This document shows, piece after piece, positions 24,579 to 36,720 of a stretch of DNA of 64,000 nt. Under the pieces are notes generated by a model. That model had not been told where the DNA came from. It did not search any database and saw nothing but the letters and a program-made list of their open reading frames with translations. The stretch spans positions 496,001 to 560,000 of the forward strand of contig JAEQBH010005382.1 in assembly GCA_016808115.1 (NCBI GenBank), given 5' to 3'. The position numbers and the translations under genes are program-made. Position 1 is the first letter of the stretch, and every line of letters starts with the position of its first letter. This stretch comes from Tetrastigma voinierianum (Eukaryota; Streptophyta; Magnoliopsida; Vitales; Vitaceae).

Positions 24579-25480
24579 TGATGCCCCAATACTCGGGGGT
24601 TTCGTTGATCAATCGTCAACCTATGGAAATGTTATTTTAGGTAATCATTATCTGCACAGGCACGATCTGTGATATCTGTCGCGGGGATATCGGGGAAGCG
24701 TCTGCGTTGTTATGTTCCATTTATCCATATTTAAATTGGAATATGCGAAATTTCATTTAAAACAGTTCGTAAGAGTTAGTCGTGACTTCTCTTCATAGTA
24801 TTACATATCGAATGGGTGTTCTAAAGTTTTCTGAAGATTTATCGAAAGCGGATATTGTTTTTCACAGTGCGGCCTCGAATGAGCGTTGTCCACGGTGTCT
24901 GTACTGCGCTTGAAATGTTTTGCAAAGGGTGAGCCACGCCCAATAGAGAATATTTACCTCTGAAGCTACTAAACTGGGTGTGTACAATGGTGGAAGTAAT
25001 TCTGTGTTCACATTCTAAGTAAAAATATGCGATTTACTGATGAAATCTATATGTCATGTTATGAAATGAGATGAAGAGCTGTCGTGTCACCAAATATACC
25101 AAAGTCGCTAAATGCATCACTTTACCCAGTGCTGTGACTCTATCTTCTGTGCGAGAGGCCCATGCTTGATAAAATCCATAATTTATGGATTACATCAAAT
25201 GATCATTTTACAAAACAAATTCATTTGTTTTCAAATCAAAAGCTTTTTGCATGCTACACCTAAATGATCATTTATATACAAAACTTGTGTCTTTTGTGGG
25301 CAGTGAATTTTTGGTGAACACTGCAGAACTTCCTGCGCCTAAGCACTTTCTGGGCACATGTTGCTTCACCTCCGCTAGGCAAAGAGTGGGGGCCTTGCCT
25401 TTGAGACAAGGCTTTCTTAACTTTGTTTTACGTCATTGTTGGGCCCCAATTTATATATATTTCATAAAGAAATAAAACTT
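24579..25480 (-). repeat. Far end of the 3' LTR of the outer Tekay-type element (L0)
   Basis: The start TGATGCCCCAATACTCGGG is a mutated reverse complement of the end of the LTR copy at 59370-59388. Two internal blocks align in reverse with the same copy: 24930-24955 (GTGAGC...CGCCCA.TAGAGA) with 58900-58925, and 25180-25250 (AATGATCATTTT and AAAGCTTTTTG) with 58625-58700. This is therefore the 3' end of a minus-oriented LTR whose start lies at 62672; the nested elements between them split it. Confidence 0.65.
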
Positions 25481-26178
25481 ATAACATATACATATAAAGC
25501 AACCATAGCAGTGGTGTTCATAATATTTTGAAATGAGCATAACATATACATAGCTGCTTGCAGTAGTGGTGTTTATAATATTTTGTCACGATATGTCAAG
25601 TCACCGTTTACTTTGTTCTGCCCCAATTTCACTATTATGAAAACTCTACGTGTACCATCACAAAAAACAAATCAGAAAACACATGTGGTGGACTCTATGA
25701 TTGTCTTGCATTATATTTGTATCTTGAAATATCGCACATCCTCTTCGGTACCTACACGGATAAACATCCATGCTAAGCTTTATAGCTTAGTGAGAATTAT
25801 AAATATGGACGACTACTATAATGATCGTCACAATACTTCATAACATTTTATTCATAATACATGTTACTTCTCATATCATTATAATTAAATTACATATTGC
25901 ATTTCATATCATTTTCATGTTTCACGCCTTTTATAAACATTCAAAATCTCATCTCATCTTATGTCATGGTATATTCCAAAGAAGTGAGATCGGGAAAGAA
26001 GCGTATGTGCAGAAGGTCTTATCATTATCACAGACAGTAATCTATAAACTATACTGTATTGTATGACCTAAATAGAACAAGCGTAATGATTCAAAAGCGA
26101 GGATCATGTCATCGACCTGCTTGGGGTCACTCGGTCATAAAGCGTATCTTTGCTGACATTGTTATCCCCTATATGCAT
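25481..26178. repeat. LTR-derived DNA with a 58-bp direct repeat
   Basis: ATAACATATACATA...GCAGTGGTGTTCATAATATTTTG at 25481-25531 recurs in shortened form at 25539-25585. The AT-rich remainder looks like LTR DNA and must contain the junction between the outer LTR (L0) and the LTR inserted in it (L1); I could not place that junction. The last bases (TTGTTATCCCCTATATGC) resemble 39645-39664 of the related LTR, which places 26140-26178 in L1. Confidence 0.45.
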
Positions 26179-27522
26179 CTTCAGTTCGCGACAAATGTCT
26201 TAGAGGTTAGAGATTTGGTGCTTGGAATAAAAAATATTTATAAACCTAAACCTCCTACTGTCGTAGCATAGCTACTACTTGATTAATAGTGCTCAGGGTC
26301 GAACAGGATGAGTTTTCTTCGCCTGAATGATTAACAGAGTTGACTCAAATGGTAAATTTCAATTTGGATTTGGGGTTTTGATAAAAGCATTGAGGTATGT
26401 TCGAGGAGCGAAAACAAGGTGAAGAAAAATATAAAAAGAACTCCTTGAAGCATCGGGCCCCTTTGGGTTTGAGAAATCTAAGGTAGCGGGGTTCTGGATT
26501 CCTCTCTCGTTGGGGAGGATATTTTATAGTTATTTAGAGCTGGATCTTCATTTGACTATAAAAAATGAACCCTAATAATTTCCCTTTTTGAAATATAGAA
26601 TTTATTGAACATAAATGTTCACAGGACAATGGCTTTTATCTCCTTGATCTATCCTCTGTTAACAAATAAATGGCGACTAGCAGGGTCTCAATGGATGCAG
26701 CAATATCCACTAGACCTAAAGATTGCCAAGTACTGGTCAATCAAGGTAAATCCAAGGGATTTAAACCTAGAGTGAGAGATAGAAACATAAATGACAATAA
26801 ATGGTTGCGTTAAAAACATGAAAACCAAAAGTTTACCTCAGATTCAAAGCCTAGTAGCTCTCCTCTTCAAGGATGAAGAGCGGTTAGCCAACCATCCTAT
26901 GAGTTGTCATCTTCAGGGAGTGTTTGGAAGCCAAGAAAATGAGAGAAAAAGAGAGGAAATGAGAGAAAGAAAAGAAGTGGGAAAACTCCCGCCCAGTTCT
27001 CTGTATTAATGAGAAAAGCGCCTGAAATACGATGCTTATGCGACATATGGTGCTCCCGGTAAGCAAAATTACAAAAAATATCTCAAATACACTATACATG
27101 AAGGGTATTTTGGAAAATCTGCAGAGGTCAAACGGGGTCAAGCCCAGATTGGTAGACGGGTTGAGAGCGAGGTTGTGAATTTCACCTTGCGAAAATTTCA
27201 CGATTTACCAAAATTTTAGCAACCACACCAAAATTTTTACACGGTGTCCCTCTTTCTTACGCTTTTTGCTCCGCGCCATACGGCCGACTGCGACTCTGAG
27301 TTCAACTTGGTATTTGCTTGGATTTGCGTGATCGAGCTTCTTCAAAAAACTTGGGCATGATTAGCTTGCAAAAACTACAAAAATGCCACAAAAGCGTCGA
27401 TAGCATAACAAGGACTTTAATGTGTCGGGTTAATTAAGTGCATTAGTACATAAAAGATACTCAAATGCAATAAACAGGGCTCAAAATAGTACTATTTGGG
27501 CACTAATCCTCCACCCGACACA
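26179..27522 (-). repeat. Athila 3' LTR
   Basis: It matches 52602-53882 over its whole length, for example GAGGTTAGAGATTTGGTGC at its left side, CATCCTATGAGTTGTCATC in the middle and ATTTGGGCACTAATC at its right side. Read on the minus strand it starts TGTGTCGGGTGGAGG. No clear polypurine tract is left beside it. The two LTRs differ by many small replaced patches. Confidence 0.85.
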
Positions 27523-29210
27523 TTGCTGGTCATATGATGAAAGAAAGAAAAGAACAACAAAGCAATAACAAAATTATGTTCATAAAGTGGTGTTTCAAAA
27601 GTATGTGAATGAGTAATGCCTAACCTCGATGAGAATCAGGAGGCACTTGATAACCATCCAGAAGTGAATGCCATATGAATCTGGCATCAAAGGGATTCCT
27701 TCTCTGAAGATAAACACACAACTTCACCAAAACCTTCAAGTGTTTATATGATTAGTTTTCCAGCAATGGCACCTTGGCTGCATTCTCTAGTAAAAATTTC
27801 TTTATACTTGATAGCCTAATGCCCCTCATTTCAATAGATCGGGGACCCTCTATTCCACAATTCTTTTTTTTTGTGTTGTAGGGGTCTGTCTTTGAGAATC
27901 GACTTCACCAGGAGTCCATATAGCGAGGATCAGATGACTTCCAACCAATGAGGTTTAGGGCATCAAGTCATAAGAGTTTTCAGCCACAAACTCTTGAGTT
28001 TCACGACACCGAGACTCCGGCACCTACAACGCTAAGCTTCACCCATCCACCCGTATAACGAGCAGCCCAAGTCGGTGACTCGACCAAGTGTAGGCGTCGG
28101 GCTTTAAGACTTCGCCGGCGTATACCCCTCGGACCGTGCTCGTGTTTCAAGGCAAAGCGTTGCAATTTTCTTTTTTTCCCTATTTTTTTTTTTTGTGGAA
28201 GACTCATTGGCCTTCTTTTCATGAGGTCCATAACCCTGTGGTGGCCACTTGAAGTAGATCGGGTTTTGTGGGTTAGGAGGTTAGATAGTTTTAAACATTG
28301 TTGAAGCACAATGCGCGGTGTGTAGTTGGCTAGAATTGGAAGAAAAGGCGAAAGCAACAAAAATTCAATTGATCATCCACTCGATTTGGCATGGAACAAT
28401 CTAACATCAACGGGGTGGACAATGTTTCCAATTTTCAAGCGCAAGCTAGACGAAAACCTGAAAAAAAAAAAAAAAATGTGGCCCATATGGTATGTATTAT
28501 ATAAAAAAGACTATATTTTCAGATTTTCAAAAACAACCCCAGTAACTACAAACAAAACAAACAACACTACAAGGGAAACTAAACAACAAGTCATTAATCT
28601 TCACAAAAATAGACTTGCTCAAAATAGTTAACAAAACACAAAATAAACGCCACTTCCTTCGCTAACTCTCCCCCCCAACCAAATGTCACATTCTCTGCAA
28701 TGGGGCTCGGATTGGAAAGTTAGGGAAGAGCCTCTCTGATGGTGAAACTGTGGTGGAAGTCATCCTCTGCTAGGGTAAGTTTGAGGGTTCTTAGAAGCTG
28801 GAGGGCTTATCTTTGTTCTTTCTTTGTCAGTCTAGAAGTTGTAGGAGGCTCACGGCTAGGTAGGGGTTCTTTGGTCTTCTTCGGAGGATGGCCCGAGAGG
28901 CACAGGCGAGCTTGATGGAAAGATAGGAGGTAAGCGGGTGACTCGAATGCGCACAGGATGGGCGTGATTAACACGATAACGGCCTGTGCGTGTCATCCTC
29001 GGCTAAGGTTGTATGGGCGGCGGCGAAAAGATGCGTGTGGGCGATAAGGTCGCGATTTGCATATAATGAGTGAGAAAATCAGAAGTGGATATGGATACAT
29101 GTATCGTAGTGGCGGCTACAGTGTCAGGTCTTGGGTTGTAAAGATAGCGTGCGGGATGGATCTGGTGTGTGTGATTATTGGGCGATGATCTTGGGCCATG
29201 ATTGTGATGA
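27523..29210 (-). other. Athila 3' region, no clear coding sequence
   Basis: The stretch lies between the third reading frame and the 3' LTR. A minus-strand open frame at 28001-28360 is basic and shows no family match. A-rich tracts occur at 28175-28195 and 28457-28475 (the latter is A15). Nothing further is supported. Confidence 0.45.
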
Positions 29211-29965
29211 TCAGAAACTCTGTACCAGCGACTTGAGGTAAACTAATCCTCTGAATGGGCGCGGCTGGATATGGACCGGATCATGAGGGTGGAGATGTTG
29301 AACAAGAGACGAAGTGCCCAAGTATGATAGGAATGGTCTCGCAATCTCGCGTTGCTCAATCCCGGGGCTCAACCAGGGAAAACCACCATCTAACACTTGG
29401 CATAGTAGCCTCGGGAACAGGAGGGGTATGGACTCAGCCCGGGTCAGGTTCTTGCAGTGGACCTTGTCCTCAAAGTGGAACAAGGAGGTCATGATAAGCT
29501 CAGTAGGGCTAAACCAAAAACCCTCGGATATGCGATATAGAGCCTCCAGAATATCTCATCTCTGTTGTACGATATGTTGGAGTGGGAAGAGGTTGGACCG
29601 CAGTATGTGGTCGATAAGGAGCATACTCGGGGGAAGCTGTCTCCGGAAAAGGATAGATCCTGTTGTTATGTCTCTGGATAATAGGCTAACCATCTCTTGA
29701 GGCAAGGGGTGGGGCCAGTCTGTGATGTAGGTTGGCTGGGACAGTGGGAGGAAGTGAATGTAGGCACAATGTCTAGGCGGCTGTGTCCTCCAATTCATCA
29801 ATGGAGAAGTGGATGGCGATAGGTTGGGGACTACTTTTGAGATGTCATGGTATGGTAGAACTGACCACTGGGAGTAGAAGAATCGGTAGGGTGCGTAAGT
29901 AAAAAAAAAAGAAAAAAAGAAAAAAGAAAAAATTAAAAAAAAGAAAAAAAAACTTAAAAAAAAAA

Positions 29966-29996
<31 letters not shown>

Positions 29997-30594
29997 CCCA
30001 CCACACCTTACCGGGTGCAAGCCTCGTGTGGAATCTCGGGCTCGGGATCGATAGCAAAAGCTGGAAGATCATAATATGTTTATTTGTGCACTTCGCCCAG
30101 TGCGCAATGCGGTACGCACGTAATGGGCACGCAATGTGTGGAAGATGGGGCCGGATAATAAAGTAGGGAGCGAATCCCAGGGGAGAAGTCATCAGCTGGT
30201 CCTTGAATAGGTGGGGAATGGGGCTCCTGGGGCCTCGAACTAGATGACTCGCCTGGGCCTGAAGTCCGGGCCCTCTTTAGAGGTGGGGCCCTCCGGGATG
30301 GCCGCGGGTGAGGAGGAGATGGAGGAGTAGGCCCAACTCGTGTATCATACTGCGGGGGGCAGGAGTAGCAGGAATAGGGGCATGAGAAGCAGTAGCGGCT
30401 GCAATTGGAGGAGTGCTCTGACCGCGGCCAGGGGCGGCATCGGCATCGGCAGGGGGCGGAGAAGAAGGCCGCACCCGAGGCCTGAAGTTATGCCCTCCGC
30501 GAGTCTTGGCCATGCTTGGATGTTTGGATTTGGGAAGGGATGGAGAAGGTGGGAGGATTTCTTCTTCGGGTAAGGAGATGGAATGACTAAACAA
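29211..30594 (-). pseudogene. Athila third reading frame (env-position, plant transposon protein type)
   Basis: In the place where Athila elements carry their extra frame, the minus strand encodes MAKTRGGHNFRPRVRPSS (from about 30513) with a Pro/Ala-rich tail. Further downstream come ITTGSILFRRQLPP and LLIDHILRSNLFPLQHI, then ISEGFWFSPTELIMTSLFHF and RAESIPLLFPRLLCQV (29440-29540). These phrases belong to a protein family often annotated as putative plant transposon protein and fused to retroelements. The frame is split by shifts at about 29550, 29850 and 30280 and by a long A/T tract at 29900-29997. Function is unknown; an envelope-like role is only positional. Confidence 0.65.
29900..29997. 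repeat. A-rich tract running into A13/T30 palindrome
   Basis: About 70 bp of A with scattered G ends in thirteen A followed directly by about thirty T. The A/T junction is a perfect snap-back palindrome. It interrupts the third reading frame, which gives Lys and Phe runs in the shadow translations. It may be a real expansion, two opposed tails, or an assembly or sequencing artefact. Confidence 0.8.
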
Positions 30595-31037
30595 GAAGGA
30601 GAAGGGGGGGTTTACATAGAGGGGTCTTGGGGAGGTGAAAGGGCTAACCTATTTAGTGTCCAAAAATGGGCACTAAAAACTAGGTTAAAAAATATGGGGA
30701 ATTAATGGTATGGTGTGGGAAAAGAAGGTCTCAGGGAGATGAACAGGCAGAGATGAAGAGGCGCGGGCGGCCGGGAATCTCGTGGGTTAGGGCCTGTAGT
30801 GCGGAATTTTCGCACTCATAAATTTAAACTCTCTACTTGGTGTAACACACACAAAACAGAAAACCAAAAATTTTGAGTATAGGCATAAGAAAGTGAGAAA
30901 TTTCAATCAAAACTAAGCTACAATTAAGGGAAAAACACAAATAAAACTTGCAATAAACCAAATAAAATTCACAACAAAAATTGGGGTGCGTTTGAGCCTT
31001 TGCAGAAACTACGCCCACATAGGGTAGCCTTTCAAGT
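30595..31037. other. Spacer between Athila integrase and third frame
   Basis: There is no clear coding sequence. The segment probably served as the leader of the third reading frame. Confidence 0.5.
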
Positions 31038-32310
31038 TCAAGGAGGATCAAGGAGGGGGATCTCCTCCTTGTGCAACTGCTTGACATCTTGCATAGAGAC
31101 TTTTAGCCTGCGCATTACCTTAGATACCACGCTATCCTTGGTATTGAGCGAGGTCCAGCGATCCACGTTAGGATGAACTTGATGGATAATGAATGGACCA
31201 GTCCATCTTGACTTGAGCTTGCTCGGGAAGAGGTGAAGCTTGGAGTCATAAAGCAGCACTTGATCTCCTTGCTTGAAATTTTTATGGGCTATCAGCTAAT
31301 CATGCCATTTCTTTAATCTTTATTTTGCAATCTTTGAGTTCAAGTAGGCATCATTTCTCAGATCTTCTAGCTCATTGATGTCGGAACAGCACGAGCTATT
31401 TCTTCCCAAAGTCGGGTTCGGGTTTTTTGATTGCCCACCACGCCTTATATTCAATCTCCATAGGCAGATGGCATGCCTTGCCATAGAACTAGAGCGATGA
31501 GAACATTCAAGAATGGTCTTGAATCTTTGTTACGTATGCCACAAGAAGAGTCGGTAGTGCGAGAGACCGGTCTTTCTTTGTTGAAGTTCACCACTTTCAT
31601 CAATATGGTCTTGATTTCCCTGTTGGCAACTTGACCACTAGTCTGAGGATGGTAAGGGGTGGCCACTTTGTGCTTTACACCATATTTAGCTAGGAGGTTT
31701 TCAAAAGGTTTATTGCAAAAGTTTGAACCTCCATCACTAATTATGGTTTTGGGGATGAATCTTGAGAAAAGATGTTTTCCTTGAATTTCAATACCACCTT
31801 GTGATCTGCTCTGCATGGGCCTTGACCAGCCCAGACATAGTCAGCCACCAATATGTATATGTATCCAAAGGAAACCGGAAATGGCCTCATAAAGTTGATG
31901 CCCCAAACATCGAACAAATCAACTACTAAAATTGGGTTTAGGGGCATCATGTGACGGCGAGATATTTTCCCTAATCTTTGGCATTTGTCACATTCTTGGC
32001 ATATTTTGTGGGCATCCTTGAAAAGAGAAGGCCAATAGAACCTAGATTGGGGCACTTTCATGGTAGTCTTCTGGGAAGCAAAATGACCTCCACATGCACT
32101 CTCATGGCAGTGATTGAGTATTCCTTGCTGTTCTTCCTCAAGCACATATTAATTATCGTCTGCCTGATATTTGAGCAAGAATGGATCTTCCCAATAGTAG
32201 GAATGAATCTTTTCAAAGAAAGAACTTCTGTCTTGTGCCCTTCCTAGTCAGGCGGCTGTTCTCACATTTGCCAAGGGAAGTGGCAATGTGGAGCATACCA
32301 TGGGGCTTTT
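31038..32310 (-). pseudogene. Athila integrase remnant
   Basis: The minus-strand frame 32145-31741 has the zinc-binding HHCC module (HCHES...GGHF and CQECDKCQR) followed by the start of the catalytic core (DVWGINFMRPFP). After a frameshift, 31816-31560 carries FIPKTIISDGGSNF, which holds the second catalytic Asp, and HPQTSGQVANREIK, whose Glu is the third. Frame 31259-31038 gives the C-terminal SRWTGPFII block and the basic end. Frameshifts lie near 31800 and 31500. The region upstream of 32145 links to RNase H. Confidence 0.85.
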
Positions 32311-32389
32311 CTCTATGACCAGCGGGACTCCTCAGAGCTACGTCATTGATTGGAGGGTTGTGAGTGTTATGTGCTATTGTTAGTCACAA

Positions 32390-32579
32390 GAGATGATCCG
32401 CAACAACATTCTGCACTCCCTTTTTATCCTTGATCTGCAGGTTGAGTTCTTGAAGGAGGAGAACCCATCTAATAAGCCTAGCCTTGGCATTTTGTTTGGT
32501 GAGAAGGTACTTCAAAGCTGGGATAGTGCAATGAAAATTATGATGTCCAACCCTAAGTATGCGAAAATTTATTAAGGCA
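32390..32579 (-). pseudogene. Athila RNase H, C-terminal half (split by L3 insertion)
   Basis: On the minus strand the sequence encodes ALKYLLTKQNAKARLIRW, then VLLLQELNLQIKDKKG and VQNVVADHL, the end of the RNase H domain and its linker. The N-terminal half lies 13 kb away at 45588-45734, ending in TEKELVAVVY. Joined, the two halves are in the natural order, which marks the Tekay insertion point. Confidence 0.85.
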
Positions 32580-32584
32580 TAGGC

Positions 32585-35407
32585 TATGCCCCACGAAAAA
32601 TACCTAGATTTTTTTTAATTTTATTATATATTCTGGGTATAAATTGAGGCAAACTTGGGTATTTTTAAAGAGAATTGTTAAATGAATATTGAATAAATGA
32701 TTATATGGCTGACAATTATAATATTATATGCTAAATGAGAATTGATTGGACCGAAAATTTACCGAGTGTAAGGGCAAATTTGAAATTTGTAAAATGAGGA
32801 CCAAAGGTCATTTGTGATAAAGAATAAAAGGTCATTAGAATACTAGAATTTAAATGAAAATAGAAAATATGGGGCAAGCTAGCATTTATGAACTTAAGTC
32901 AAATAATGCATTTTGAGCGAAACATGGCCTTAAGAAGAGATAGTGTTTTAGACCAAAAAGTAGTCTAAGGAATGTTTGACAATCCCGTTCCCGAGAAAGA
33001 GGGAGGCTGGGGTTTTGAATGGGGAGATTTGTGGTGCTCATGAAAATCAAAGCTCGTGATAAAAAAACAAGAAGAAAGCTTGGCATTGAAGATTGGAAGA
33101 GATTTGAGGTAAGAAATAAACCCAAACCCCTTTGTTTTTGTGTTTGAGTTGGGGAAAACCCCAAATGTGGATAAAAAGAGTTTTGTTTTGGTTGTAAATG
33201 AGTTTTGGGATTGTGTTGAGGTTGTTTTGTATTGTTGGTTGGGATTGGTTTGGATAGGTTTTGTGTAATGTTTGTAAAAAGGGAAAATGTTGAGTTTTCA
33301 AAGGAAATGCTGTCAAAATTTTGTAAAAAACCTCTGTTCTTGTTTTGGCTATAGATTAAGTTATAATCATCCAAATAAAGTGATTCCAATTGGTAAAGAA
33401 CAATAAGAGATAGGGATACAAATGTATAGAAGGGACCAGGAGCAAATTGTATTTCTAAGGCTCCCAAATACGGGCTTAAAGGTGAGCTCGGGTAGCTCAC
33501 TGGTTATGCTCTATTTTGGGTATTGTTATAGTGTTTTGGCCATAAGTTGAGTTTCACCCATCCAAATTGAGTGATTCAAAATTATGGGTAAAATATAATT
33601 CTAGGGTAATAATATGCCCCGGAAGAGTGTATGCAAATTGTTACCCCAAAGTGTCCAGAAATCTATCAAAGTTGAGCTATGTGTAAGAACAGTCTGATTA
33701 TGCTTTGCAAATTGGAGTAGTCTGGATGTAAAATGCAAAAACTTGAGTTTTGGTAATCCGAATTGGATGATTTAAATTGGATAAGAAACCTTAGAACCAC
33801 AGTGTCAAATGCGTAAAAGGAACCATTACCAAATTATGGAGTTAAGACCCTTGAAATTGGGAATAACAGTAGGTAACCGAGTGAGCTGGGCATACTGACC
33901 AGTTTGGCATTAAAATGTCGTAACTTGAGTTTGGATGATCCAAATGAGATGATTCAAATTCCTACTAAAAATAGACTCATAGAGATAAAATTTTCTTGAA
34001 GGAAGTATAGGCAAATTATGGCTCATGTGTCCCCATAAAATTTTTCAAGTGAAGGGGTATCGGGTAGACATAAACCCTGACCAAAAAAACTCCTAGAATA
34101 ACCTACTAATATGTGATTGTTATTGTATTTGAATAGGGGCTGACGAGGAGGAAAACCCGCATTGAAGTCGAGATTTCGAAGATTGGAATCAAAGCGACGA
34201 TTTTGGTTTGTTCTACCTTTTCCCATTCTCGTTTCAAGATTTGAACTATTTATTCTAAATGCATGAGAAAAGCATGTTGAATTGTTTTAATTGATTTGAA
34301 GAAAATTGATTGTGAAATGATTGCAAATGAATATTGCATGAGTATTGAAAATGGATTGTTTATATAAATGTACATATTGTACTTTATTTTGCTATAAAGG
34401 ATTTGAACGCCCTTAATAGAATGTTAACCATTTAGTTTGTATTAAGGATAGATTGCTATACCAATAGGGGTCAAAATAGCAGTACATCAAACGATTTTAT
34501 TGATGTGTCACTCCGATCAGTAGCCCAGCGGGACCGTATCGATAGTGTTCACTAATTGATTTTAAATAACTAGTCAGGCCAGGTTCATATGTTATAAGCG
34601 TTTTATCTAGGCTGTAGCCCGGCGGGGCAGGTGCGGTGACTCTGACTATCATTATGTCGAAGACATAGGTTAAGTCGTTAAGGGCATAGCGAGATTGAAT
34701 TGAATTTGTGGCTTGGAGTGAATTGATTTGAGATTGTGAAATATTGAATCAGCATGTTTATAGTGAAATGAAAAGAGCATTGTGAAATGCATGATTTATT
34801 GAATATGAAAGTGTATATTTGGGATGATCAATGAACTATAAATGATTGTATATAAAACAAGTATATGTATTGTATTGACATTGATCATCAAAAAATATTT
34901 GAAAGTTTTGGTGTTAAGTGCATGATTTGAATTAAGGCGGCGGAAGAATGGTTGTATAGAACCACTTAAGCATGAAAATGCCCAGCATATTGTTGTCAAT
35001 GCGGTACTGAGTGATAGATAGTGATCAGCCGGACCTAAGGTCGAGGAAAGTCAGTCATAAGAAGGAATTGCGAGGGTATGCTCGGAGCTTGTGCATTCAT
35101 GTCATGTTTCTTTTTTAACTTTGATATTTTGCGAAAACATTTTGAACTATGAATATCTATTTTGTAAATCATTTGAAAAGGCTTGATATGCCTTTATAGT
35201 AATTGTACTTTTGTATGAATGAAATGTAATGGGCTTACCCCTTTAAAAACGTTTTAGCATATTTAAAAAGGATTTTATGCCAACTGAAGTGTAATGCTAC
35301 GGCGTGTTTTTGATAAATGATTTTCATAAGGTGATTGGGTGATATTGAAGCAACCCGGACTCGGTTCGGACCAGCAAAATGGGTCGGGTAGGGAATGGGG
35401 TGCTACA
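32585..35407 (+). repeat. L3 5' LTR
   Basis: It pairs with 42715-45582 almost base for base over long stretches, for example around 33180-33350 and 43333-43500. It ends in GGGGTGCTACA. Four degenerate copies of a CTTGAGTT...ATCC...TGATTCAAAT motif lie at about 33350, 33538, 33735 and 33916. No TATA signal was assigned with confidence. Confidence 0.9.
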
Positions 35408-35415
35408 TTTTATTT

Positions 35416-35427
35416 TGGTATCAGAGC
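35416..35427 (+). other. L3 primer binding site
   Basis: TGGTATCAGAGC is complementary to the 3' end of initiator tRNA-Met and lies 8 bp after the LTR. Confidence 0.85.
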
Positions 35428-35616
35428 CTAGGTTTAGGCGGTTACGAAATGATTTTGAAATTGTTTATACATGCATTGCATTTGCATATAAAGGATGACG
35501 TGACTCTGATGCGGATCTTGCTGGTCTTAATTGGACAAACATGAGTGGTATATGTCCATAGGGTCGAGTGACAAGGAGAGCCATATAGAGATTGTCATCA
35601 AAATACGAGGAAATTA

Positions 35617-35690
35617 TGAATTTTTGGGAGATTTGATGAGTTATCCTTTAAGGAGTTTGATGTGATTTTGGGGATGGATTAGTTTGTCCG
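35617..35690 (+). pseudogene. L3 protease C-terminal end
   Basis: The translated phrase EFLGDLMSYPLKEFDVILGMD is the usual end of gypsy protease; the expected Trp codon after GMD is now TAG. The active-site part and all of gag are absent upstream, where only about 190 bp separate this piece from the primer site. Confidence 0.65.
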
Positions 35691-35898
35691 ACGGCGATGA
35701 GATGATTGTAGAATGAAAAGAGTGACCTTAAGAACCTTTGGAATGAGGATGAAGTAACTCATCGGTCAAACCACCTCTCTAATGTGATATCCGCATCTAT
35801 TGCTAGAAAAATGGTGCGAAAAGGATGTGAAGCCTACTTGGCTTATGTGATTGATAGGGTAAAGGCAAGGCCTAGTGTATCCGATATCCCTACCGTTA

Positions 35899-36720
35899 GT
35901 GACTTTTCCGGACGTGTTTTCAGAAGAGTTTCCAGGATTGCCTTCACAGAGGGAAATTGAGTTTGCTATCGACGTTGTACCAGGTGCCACACTGGCATCC
36001 ATTACACCTTACTGAATGGCTCCAGCGGAGTTAAAGGAATTGAATCTTCAGTTGCAAGAATTGCTAGAAAAAGGGTTTATTCGACCAAGTGTATCATCGT
36101 GGGGAGCTCCTGTGCTTTTTGTTAAGAAGAAAGATGGTACACTTCGGCTATGTATTGATTATAGACAATTGAACAAGTTGACCGTAAAGAATAAGTATCC
36201 GTTACCCATAATTGATGATTTGTTTGACCAACTGAAAGGTGCAAGTATCTTGTCGAAGATTGACTTGCGATTTGGGTATCATCAGTTGAGAATTAAAGAT
36301 GTGGATGTGCATAAAACGGCGTTTAGAACGCGAATGGACATTATGAGTTCCTTGTAATGCCGTTTGGTTTGATAAATCTCCCGGCGGCTTTCATGAACCC
36401 TAATGAATGTGTTTCCGGGCCGTGTGGATTAGTTTGTCATTAGTGTTCGCCAGACGACGATGTATATATTCAAAGATCGGAGAAAATCACATTTACACCT
36501 TCGGGTGGTAATTGCAGAGACTTTGAGAAAGAGCGGTTGTATCACGGCGAGCAAGTGTGAGTTTTGGTTGAATGAAGTGTCCTTTCTTAGGCACATTGTA
36601 TCGAATGAAGGAATCCGAGTGGATCCAAAGAAAATAGAAGTGGTTGTTGAATGGAAGCCACCAAGAATTGTTACAGAAGTGCGTAGTTTCTTGGGATTAG
36701 CAGTTTCTGAAGTTGTTAAG
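35899..36720 (+). pseudogene. L3 reverse transcriptase
   Basis: The region starts with FPDVFSEEFPGLPSQREIEF, then frame 36016-36357 carries LLEKGFIRPSVSSWGAP and VLFVKKKDGTLRLCIDYRQ. It continues with KNKYPLPIIDDLFDQL and SKIDLRFGYHQLR. The catalytic FVDD box near 36445-36465 is frameshifted (CAGACGACGATG). From 36530, CEFWLNEVSFLRHIVSNEGI and VDPKKIEVVVEW follow. A stop stands just before the APAEL block. Confidence 0.85.

Noticed and set aside
28001..28360. 119-codon minus-strand ORF in the Athila 3' region
   Set aside because: Basic composition without any domain and no conservation evidence; it lies in degraded retroelement DNA.
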